Shown piece after piece: positions 1-4,030 of a stretch of 6,744 bases of DNA (positions are counted from its first letter, which is position 1; each line of letters starts with the position of its first letter). This DNA comes from JBOIBN01 sp050739575. GTDB taxonomy: Bacteria; Pseudomonadota; Gammaproteobacteria; JAKDMP01. The notes beneath the pieces were generated by a model. That model worked only from the letters and a program-made list of their open reading frames with translations. It did no database searches and had not been told where the DNA came from. The stretch lies in contig JBOIBN010000105.1 of the NCBI GenBank assembly GCA_050739575.1, positions 1 through 6,744 of the forward strand, given 5' to 3'. Made by a program: the position numbers and the translations under genes.

Positions 1-60
1 TTCGTTATCGGCTGCTACTGGAATCGAGACATGATTAGACGACAAAACGGACTCGCTCAT
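1..60 (-). CDS. Possible start of an unidentified gene running off the left edge
   Basis: An ATG at 60-58 opens a frame with no stop to the window edge (20 codons, beginning MSESVLSSNH). No clear ribosome binding site precedes it, and so short a stretch can be open by chance. It is listed because it has the same orientation as every other gene here and follows the RHS remnant. No family is recognised. Alternatively this is non-coding DNA. Confidence 0.2.
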   Translation of the reverse strand, partial: MSESVLSSNHVSIPVAADNE

Positions 61-132
61 TCATGCCGTGATGAAGAATGAGTGAGTGATTTTTCAAAAA
101 CACGCTCGAAAGGGCAAGACTAGGTGCCGCGG

Positions 133-247
133 ACACGCGGACAGGACACCGGTCACCTGGCTGTAGCCGCGCACCACCGTCACCCCGTTGCCCTCGTCCA
201 CCTCGGTTGCATGGCCCCAGGCGTCCATCGCCTCGATGGTGCCGCAC
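133..247 (-). pseudogene. RHS/YD-repeat protein fragment (remnant)
   Basis: The minus strand here encodes TIEAMDAWGHATEVDEGNGV followed by TVVRGYSQVTGVLSA. This is the pattern of an RHS/YD repeat unit (aspartate/glycine-rich start, NGVTVVRGY, then xVTGxL). The similarity begins within about ten bases of the lipoprotein gene's stop and fades near 133. After that the frame continues without RHS character and stops at about 94. There is no start codon or ribosome binding site of its own. Base composition switches from AT-rich to GC-rich at about 250, which marks a recombination joint. I read it as a leftover of an RHS gene body into which a toxin/immunity cassette recombined, or the remains of a neighbouring orphan tip. 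Identification rests on motif recognition only. Confidence 0.55.
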
Positions 248-253
248 ACATAT

Positions 254-823
254 CTATTTAGGTATTTTGACCAGTAACCAATACAGAATCCAATTGGGCA
301 TAGTGTTTGAATCCCAACCGACATCAGATGGTGCCTCAGATGGTATTCTGAATTCGCCTGGTTTACTGTTTAGAAGCCTTAAATCATCATCCCAAATGAT
401 TGCAGGAAGCCAAATCAAGGTTGCACACTCATGAGGCACATATCCTTCACTCGCATCCCCAAACAAGGAACTTAATCGCCTCGACTTGTTTTCATCTATT
501 GGCCACTTCCAAAGCCGGCTTTCCGTAATACCTGGGGCGTTCGGCGAACTCCATACCTTGCGAATGATACGAGCCAAAGCAGACTTTTGATCTTTAGCAA
601 TTTGTTTCCGCGTTTCGGCCATCGAGTTTTTTATACCTCCACCATCGCGAATCCACTGCTTGTAGATGCGCTGCCAGGCGGGACCGCATACACGTTGCTG
701 CGCAAACATTTCAGAAAAAGATCGCGCACCTTCTTGCGCCTTCGTTGCATTAACAGGCGAGTCAGCAGAATGACCAGTACAAGCCGCTATAAGAAGAAAC
801 AATAATATTAAGCCAAGCCTCAT
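254..823 (-). CDS. Small lipoprotein, candidate immunity protein for the RHS toxin
   Basis: The start chosen is the ATG at 823-821, giving 189 residues. Its ATGA overlaps the toxin gene's stop, and GGGAG lies seven bases upstream. A start 30 bases further out would bury the signal peptide. The N-terminus is a lipoprotein signal: Arg2, a hydrophobic run LGLILLFLL, then the lipobox I12-A13-A14-C15. The residue after Cys is Thr, not Asp, which favours outer-membrane sorting. The mature part is mixed, Lys/Arg- and Trp-rich, with Cys in VCGPAW and HECATL, and no domain I recognise. A small gene coupled directly behind an RHS toxin tip is the usual place for the immunity gene. A lipoprotein would protect the periplasm, so the toxin may act there. 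Codons are AT-richer than in the right half of the window. Immunity is inferred from position; the lipoprotein signal is seen directly. Confidence 0.65.
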   Translation of the reverse strand: MRLGLILLFLLIAACTGHSADSPVNATKAQEGARSFSEMFAQQRVCGPAWQRIYKQWIRDGGGIKNSMAETRKQIAKDQKSALARIIRKVWSSPNAPGITESRLWKWPIDENKSRRLSSLFGDASEGYVPHECATLIWLPAIIWDDDLRLLNSKPGEFRIPSEAPSDVGWDSNTMPNWILYWLLVKIPK

Positions 824-1890
824 GGTCTTACTCCCGGTAATCCGTCTTCCCAATAGGTTTGTTGTAGGCCTTCTAGTTCGAGCCTCTGTTGTTGAAAATC
901 CAAAGCATTAAATTTCTCGTGTAAATAAGCATCGGTGAGTTCCCGCAATTCGAGGTGGCTGTTGATCATATACGTAATGGTTCCCGTTTCTCCCCGCTTG
1001 GGAGCCTTGTCTGTCCAGACCAGCCCGAAATCAGTTGCTGAAAAATTCAACATACTGTCGAAGTGACTATGTATCCATATGCCAGTTGCGTATCCCGCAT
1101 TTTGATAAGCGTTTACCAAGGCCGTGGTATCAACTTCTCTTATCCCCGAAGGGCCCCAGCCGGGAGTTAAATAGCCCCAATTATCCTTTCCCATATGTAC
1201 TATGGCGGTTTCGAGTTCTTGATGATTTTTCATTGAAGTGGCAGCGTACTTATCTTTCACCGCTTCTGCGGCGGCCTTAGATGTTTTATAGCCAGACGCT
1301 TCAAGTTTTATCTTGTCAGGAACACTCGCAGCTTTACCGCTGACATCGGCTCCTGATGCGGTCTCGGATGGAAACGGCCCTGTCCCGTCATTATTTATCA
1401 TGTGCGCACTGACATTCGTCCCGTTCGTGGAGTTAGCGCCGGTCGTGCCGGTCGGCGCGGCCTGGTGCAGCACGCTCTGCCCCGCAAGCGCCTCATTGTT
1501 GGAGATCACCCCGGACTTCTGCAGATCGCTGACCTCTGCCGAGAGTTCGTTGATCGCCATGCCCGTGGGCATGGACATCACTTCCTGCGATTGCCACTCG
1601 GTCATTACCTCCCCGGTAGGATCGGTGGCATTGAGCGGATTGTTCTCGACATAGCTGTAGGGATTGATGCCCTGCGTCGATTCGGGATGCCCGATCAGCG
1701 GATCAACCGATAGAAACCTCCCCAAAGCCGGATCATACAACCGCGCGTTGTAGTCAACGTGAGGCCCTGACGCGGTTCTCCACCACCAAGACGATTTTTC
1801 CTTGATGCCATAAGGCGTTACAGAACGATTTCGCCGACGCATTCGGCGGATCCGATTTTTTTGCCCTTGATGCGGTTTTTCGGCTAGCAC
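820..1890 (-). CDS. 5'-truncated RHS protein with C-terminal JAMM/DUF4329-like toxin domain
   Basis: The frame gives 356 residues from a GTG at 1890. Residues about 46-93 are the end of an RHS core: DYNARLYDPALGRFLSVDPL, then PYSYVENNPLNATDPTG. In full RHS proteins this closes the shell just before the variable toxin. Residues 94-195 are a Ser/Thr/Ala/Gly-rich linker. Residues 196-356 form the toxin domain. It has H274-S-H276, seven residues, then S284-x-x-D287, which is the JAMM/JAB zinc-binding signature, and E227 is a candidate catalytic glutamate. The arrangement resembles DUF4329 domains found at RHS and related toxin C-termini. Known RHS proteins exceed 1000 residues, and here nearly all of the shell is missing. 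Residues 1-42 are Arg-rich and not RHS-like, so the start was probably acquired after truncation. The stop overlaps the lipoprotein start (ATGA). The protein may be a silent orphan cassette that is activated only by recombination. Confidence 0.75.
   Translation of the reverse strand: MLAEKPHQGQKNRIRRMRRRNRSVTPYGIKEKSSWWWRTASGPHVDYNARLYDPALGRFLSVDPLIGHPESTQGINPYSYVENNPLNATDPTGEVMTEWQSQEVMSMPTGMAINELSAEVSDLQKSGVISNNEALAGQSVLHQAAPTGTTGANSTNGTNVSAHMINNDGTGPFPSETASGADVSGKAASVPDKIKLEASGYKTSKAAAEAVKDKYAATSMKNHQELETAIVHMGKDNWGYLTPGWGPSGIREVDTTALVNAYQNAGYATGIWIHSHFDSMLNFSATDFGLVWTDKAPKRGETGTITYMINSHLELRELTDAYLHEKFNALDFQQQRLELEGLQQTYWEDGLPGVRP
831..835 (-). promoter_or_regulatory. Ribosome binding site of the lipoprotein gene
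   Basis: GGGAG on the minus strand, seven bases before the ATG at 823. It lies inside the last codons of the toxin gene and supports the inner start over the longer alternative at 853. Confidence 0.5.
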
Positions 1891-1894
1891 GGCA

Positions 1895-1902
1895 CTCCCT
1901 CT
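1895..1902 (-). promoter_or_regulatory. Possible ribosome binding site for the truncated RHS gene
   Basis: AGAGGGAG on the minus strand ends four bases before the GTG at 1890 (GAGGG ends six bases before). It favours the GTG over the inner ATG at 1842, which has no good site. The reading frame stays open upstream for more than 200 bases without RHS similarity, so a true start remains uncertain. Confidence 0.35.
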
Positions 1903-1973
1903 TGAGACGGAGTTTAGCAGTGCAGCGGGTATTTTTCCTTTAGCCGCGCTCTTCGTTTTCTCTTGGGGTGGGT

Positions 1974-2041
1974 GGCCGGGCCGCGACGGCGGGGACGGAA
2001 GACCGCGTGAGCGGGCTGGAGCCCGCCGGCGCGGCCCGGCC
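1974..2041. repeat. Nested inverted repeat with inner hairpin
   Basis: The outer arms GGCCGGGCCGCG (1974-1985) and CGCGGCCCGGCC (2030-2041) are perfect 12-bp complements. Inside them a second hairpin pairs GCGGGCT (2011-2017) with AGCCCGC (2020-2026) over a two-base loop. Together they would form a stem with an internal loop and a capped inner stem. No T-tract follows, so this is not a standard terminator. Confidence 0.7.
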
Positions 2042-2085
2042 GGGCGGGGAGATAGAACGGATTCTTCGGCGCAGCCGCTCTTTAT

Positions 2086-2104
2086 GGGCGGGCGCAGCCC
2101 GCCC
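2086..2104. repeat. Perfect 8-bp hairpin with 3-nt loop
   Basis: GGGCGGGC (2086-2093), loop GCA, then GCCCGCCC (2097-2104). It lies directly beside the larger folded site at 2105, with no gap between them. It could be a REP-type unit or part of a composite site. Confidence 0.7.
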
Positions 2105-2179
2105 CCGGCCAGTTACACATAACGCGGATTATGCGGCCTGCGGCCCGCATAATCCTCCCGCGTTATGTTGAGTGGCCGG
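2105..2179. repeat. 75-nt imperfect palindrome, candidate folded recombination site (attC-like or dif-like)
   Basis: Paired segments from outside to inside are: CCGGCCA (2105-2111) with TGGCCGG (2173-2179); ACATAACGCGG (2117-2127) with CCGCGTTATGT (2158-2168); and ATTATGCGG (2128-2136) with CCGCATAAT (2145-2153). Unpaired bases are 2112-2116 opposite 2169-2172, a one-sided bulge CCTC at 2154-2157, and an eight-base loop at 2137-2144. The ends ACATAAC and GTTATGT are close to the integron attC core boxes (RYYYAAC / GTTRRRY, one mismatch each), and a one-sided bulge is typical of attC. The left arm also reads CATAA-N6-TTATG, the centre of a Xer dif site. The pairing is seen directly; the recombination role is inferred. 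It could instead be a REP-type repeat. Confidence 0.6.
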
Positions 2180-2186
2180 CTTGCAG

Positions 2187-2240
2187 CCCCCGCCGGGGGT
2201 TGGGGGTGCAGCCACCGGTTGCGCAAGCAGCCGGCGGGGG
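2187..2240. repeat. 10-bp inverted repeat flanking a GC-rich loop
   Basis: CCCCCGCCGG (2187-2196) is exactly complementary to CCGGCGGGGG (2231-2240). The interior holds a TTGCGCAA palindrome (2219-2226) and a second TGCAGCC copy (2207-2213, first at 2182-2188). In a region this GC-rich some pairing is expected by chance, so its importance is uncertain. Confidence 0.45.
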
Positions 2241-2400
2241 CGATGAGATAGATTCCTGCACGCGAACTTCAGTTGGCGTGCACATGCTCTGTACGCAAGC
2301 GTGTAACGAAGGCGATGCACTCGACGCGATACCGGCGCAGCCTGGCGCGGCGCGTGCGTGCGACCGGCGCCGCGAAGGACGCGCAGCGGCCGCAGCGTTG

Positions 2401-2422
2401 CGTCCGGGTGCACACCCGCACG
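2401..2422. terminator. Hairpin downstream of the toxin gene, possible weak terminator
   Basis: CGGGTG (2405-2410) pairs with CACCCG (2413-2418) over two bases. After one mismatch the stem extends through CGT/ACG to 2401/2422. It sits 24-45 bases after the toxin stop in the direction of transcription. No U-tract follows, so intrinsic termination would be inefficient. Confidence 0.3.
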
Positions 2423-2445
2423 CGACGTGACAGGCGGTCGGGAGG

Positions 2446-2745
2446 CTAGTGCAGGTCGGCCGACTCGTCGGGCAGACGCTGCGCACCGTGGCGCACTGTC
2501 ACGACGTCCACTCGATCGGCGAGGATGCGATAGATGATCCGGTAGGCGCCTTCGAGCACTTCGCGTAGATCTTCTTGATGGTATTCCGGCACGATGCGTC
2601 CCGCCCACGGCTGATCGCCGATGCGATCACCCCGGCGAGTCACACGATCGATGAAGCGGTTGGCGTTGAGCGGTTGGTCTTTGGCGATGTAGGCGTGGAT
2701 TTCTGTCAGCCGCGCTTGGGCCTGCGCGGTCCACACCACCCTCAT
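2446..2745 (-). CDS. ParE/RelE-family toxin of a type II toxin-antitoxin pair
   Basis: This gene encodes 99 residues, the normal length for ParE/RelE toxins. It begins MRVVWTAQAQARLTEIHAYI, the family's first strand and helical hairpin (xVxWTxxAxxxLxxI). Residues about 30-50 hold FIDRVTRRGDRIGDQPWAGR, followed by the characteristic REVLEGAYRIIYRI strand and VDVVTVRHGAQRLP at the end. The Arg in YRIIYR and the RHGAQRLP tail are typical of the ParE branch, whose known members poison gyrase; the RelE branch cleaves ribosome-bound mRNA. ParE is the better match, but the target cannot be proven from sequence. The ATG at 2745 overlaps the antitoxin stop by four bases, so the toxin is translated only after its antitoxin. 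It lies just downstream of the recombinase gene, a common place for an addiction module on a mobile element. Confidence 0.88.
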   Translation of the reverse strand: MRVVWTAQAQARLTEIHAYIAKDQPLNANRFIDRVTRRGDRIGDQPWAGRIVPEYHQEDLREVLEGAYRIIYRILADRVDVVTVRHGAQRLPDESADLH

Positions 2746-2936
2746 TCAGGCAAGCCGAACTGTGCCCGCAGCGTTTGGGTATCGACCACGCGCCCGGCTT
2801 CGCTGTCTTTCAGGCCCGCTTCGATATCGCGCACGATCGAGAGCGCATAGGCCACATCGTCCCACGTTGCTTCGGCTGGCAGCTCGTCGGCCAAGTGATG
2901 GACTCTTTCGCGGATGCTCTCGGCAGTAGCACTCAT
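2742..2936 (-). CDS. Small antitoxin partner of the ParE-type toxin
   Basis: The gene encodes 64 residues from the ATG at 2936, which has GGAG seven bases upstream. A longer in-frame start at 3044 would run through the promoter and into the recombinase gene and is rejected. The protein is acidic and mainly helical. The pattern LPAEATWDDVAYALSIVRDI, then EAGLKDSEAGRVVD, and a C-terminal RAQFGLPE recalls a common family of short antitoxins that precede RelE/ParE toxins. I see no clear ribbon-helix-helix or AbrB motif, so DNA binding is not shown. Such proteins bind and inhibit the toxin and usually repress their own operon. The coupling to the toxin (ATGA overlap) and gene order antitoxin-toxin are canonical. 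Confidence 0.8.
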   Translation of the reverse strand: MSATAESIRERVHHLADELPAEATWDDVAYALSIVRDIEAGLKDSEAGRVVDTQTLRAQFGLPE

Positions 2937-2943
2937 GACGTAG

Positions 2944-2947
2944 CTCC
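2944..2947 (-). promoter_or_regulatory. Ribosome binding site of the antitoxin gene
   Basis: GGAG on the minus strand, seven bases before the ATG at 2936. It decides the antitoxin start in favour of the 64-residue form. Confidence 0.6.
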
Positions 2948-2973
2948 AGTTTGATATAAGCGAGACCGCCTCC

Positions 2974-2979
2974 ATTATA
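2974..2979 (-). promoter_or_regulatory. -10 box of the toxin-antitoxin operon
   Basis: A perfect TATAAT lies on the minus strand in a locally AT-rich spot between the recombinase stop and the antitoxin start. Transcription would begin at about 2967, leaving a leader of about 30 bases. No good -35 hexamer is seen at 16-18 bp (AGCGCC at 17 bp), so it may need an activator or an extended contact. A second AT-rich motif, TTATAT, follows about 14 bases downstream and could be part of an autoregulatory operator. Confidence 0.5.
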
Positions 2980-3001
2980 AGACGGCGAATGGCCCCGGCG
3001 C

Positions 3002-4030
3002 TCACCGCTCCTCTTCGACGGCTTCGGCTTCGATTGTCTGCCACAGATCGGCCTCCGTGGGCGCGCTTTCATCAGGCTCGACGGATTCGCCGCGCTGCCC
3101 GCGCGGCACGTACTTCGCCGGGTGGGTGCGCGCATAGACCTCTTTCAGCGCGCGGATCGAGACCTGGGTGTAGATGGTGGTGGTCTCGAGGCTTGCGTGC
3201 CCGAGCATTGCCTGGATGAAGCGGATGTCGGCACCGTTCTCCAGCATCAGCGTCGCCATGGTGTGGCGGAACAGGTGACAGGCGCCGGGTTTCTCGATCC
3301 CGGCAGCGGTGAGATACGCGCGCACCTTGTCGGAGAGTTGGTGCACGCGGTAGCGCTCGCCACGATCATTGAGGAACAGGGCTTGATCGTCGAGGTTGCC
3401 GGCAAGCAGGGTTGGGCGCACATCGGTCAGGTAGCGATCGAGCCAGGCCAAGGCCCGCTCGCCGATGGGGAGCATCCGGTCCTTCCGTCCTTTACCTTCG
3501 CGCACCATCAGCGTCCCTTGTTCGCGGTCCACGTCGTAGAGGTCGAGCATCGTGCATTCGCGCCTGCGGATGCCGGTGGCATATAAGGTCTCGATGATCG
3601 CGCGGTCTCTGATTCCCAACTCGCCGTGCAAGAGACACTGACGGCACACGGCCTCGACCTCGGCGACAGTCAGAATCGCGCGCGGGAGGCGTCGGTGCAC
3701 ACGCGGCAGCTCGAACTCGGCGGCGGGGTTGAGACCGATCACGCCTTCGCGGGTGAGATAGCGGCAGAACATCTTCACCGCCGTCAGGCGGTTGTGTTGC
3801 GTCGCGAGCGAGAGGGGTTTGCCCGCGCGGTTGCGGGCGTAGTAGAGATGGCGACGGTAGCGCTCCAGCAGTGGGCGGCTGATGTCTTGCGGCTCGCTCA
3901 CGCTGCGCTCGGCGCACCAGGCGATAAAGACCTTCAGGCTCGATTCGCGGCTCGCGACCGTGCGCGGGGAGTATCCGCGCGCGAGCGCATCTTTGGCGTG
4001 ACGCGCGCGCCAGGCTTCCAGTGGACTCAT
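3002..4030 (-). CDS. XerC/XerD-like tyrosine recombinase (integrase)
   Basis: The protein has 342 residues and is a site-specific DNA strand-exchange enzyme. Residues about 3-95 form the SAM-like N-terminal core-binding domain (YSPRTVASRESSLKVFIAWC; SLATQHNRLTAVKMFCRYL). The catalytic domain follows from about 118. All expected active-site residues are present: R155 (ATGIRRRE), K180 (EGKGRKDR), H252 and R255 (HLFRH), H278 (LGHASLETTT) and nucleophile Y287 (IYTQ). Spacing matches XerD. After residue 303 comes an extra acidic tail of about 40 residues (EPDESAPTEAD...) not needed for the fold. I see no IntI-type insert before the HxxR motif, so it is not called an integron integrase. The ATG at 4030 overlaps the primase stop (ATGA), indicating one transcript and coupled synthesis. 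The toxin-antitoxin pair follows with its own promoter. The target site is unknown; the palindrome at 2105-2179 is one candidate. Confidence 0.9.
   Translation of the reverse strand: MSPLEAWRARHAKDALARGYSPRTVASRESSLKVFIAWCAERSVSEPQDISRPLLERYRRHLYYARNRAGKPLSLATQHNRLTAVKMFCRYLTREGVIGLNPAAEFELPRVHRRLPRAILTVAEVEAVCRQCLLHGELGIRDRAIIETLYATGIRRRECTMLDLYDVDREQGTLMVREGKGRKDRMLPIGERALAWLDRYLTDVRPTLLAGNLDDQALFLNDRGERYRVHQLSDKVRAYLTAAGIEKPGACHLFRHTMATLMLENGADIRFIQAMLGHASLETTTIYTQVSIRALKEVYARTHPAKYVPRGQRGESVEPDESAPTEADLWQTIEAEAVEEER

Larger units (their letters stand above)
1891..2445. other. Palindrome-dense intergenic region without a credible gene
   Basis: This GC-rich stretch of about 550 bases separates the RHS module from the toxin-antitoxin pair. 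Open frames exist on both strands, but they are Arg/Ala/Pro-rich and show no family motif, no ribosome binding site and no agreement between frames. In place of a gene there is a series of inverted repeats (1974-2041, 2086-2104, 2105-2179, 2187-2240, 2401-2422). Between 2241 and 2400 I see nothing convincing. The density of secondary structure suggests recombination or replication sites, or a structured RNA, rather than spacer. Confidence 0.6.

Noticed and set aside
86..103. Possible terminator (GTG-A-TTTTT-C-AAAAA-CAC)
   Set aside because: The stem is almost entirely A/T pairs with a one-base loop and no GC-rich base, so it would not be stable enough.
1313..1713. Two overlapping plus-strand open frames opposite the RHS gene
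   Set aside because: They lie antisense to the RHS core and linker, which carry recognisable motifs. The plus-strand products are Ala/Pro/Val- or Arg-rich with no family resemblance.
820..1890. Complete stand-alone gene rather than a truncated RHS
   Set aside because: The RHS core end at residues 46-93 is only the closing part of a shell that is much longer in intact proteins, and the 42 residues before it are not RHS-like.
2129..2608. Minus- and plus-strand open frames in the palindrome-rich region
   Set aside because: Products are dominated by Arg, Ala, Pro and Cys, as expected from GC-rich non-coding DNA. They run through strong palindromes, and one overlaps the toxin gene.
2742..3044. 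100-residue form of the antitoxin starting at 3044
   Set aside because: Its extra N-terminus crosses the TATAAT box and the recombinase 3' end and is not antitoxin-like. The inner ATG at 2936 has a good ribosome binding site.
3122..3586. Plus-strand open frame of 154 codons opposite the recombinase
   Set aside because: It is a mirror of the recombinase codons; the other strand carries all catalytic residues of a tyrosine recombinase.
3002..4030. Integron integrase (IntI), suggested by the nearby attC-like hairpin
   Set aside because: The protein reads as a XerC/D-type enzyme with direct spacing between the catalytic patches and no IntI-specific insert. The attC-like site alone is not enough to call an integron.
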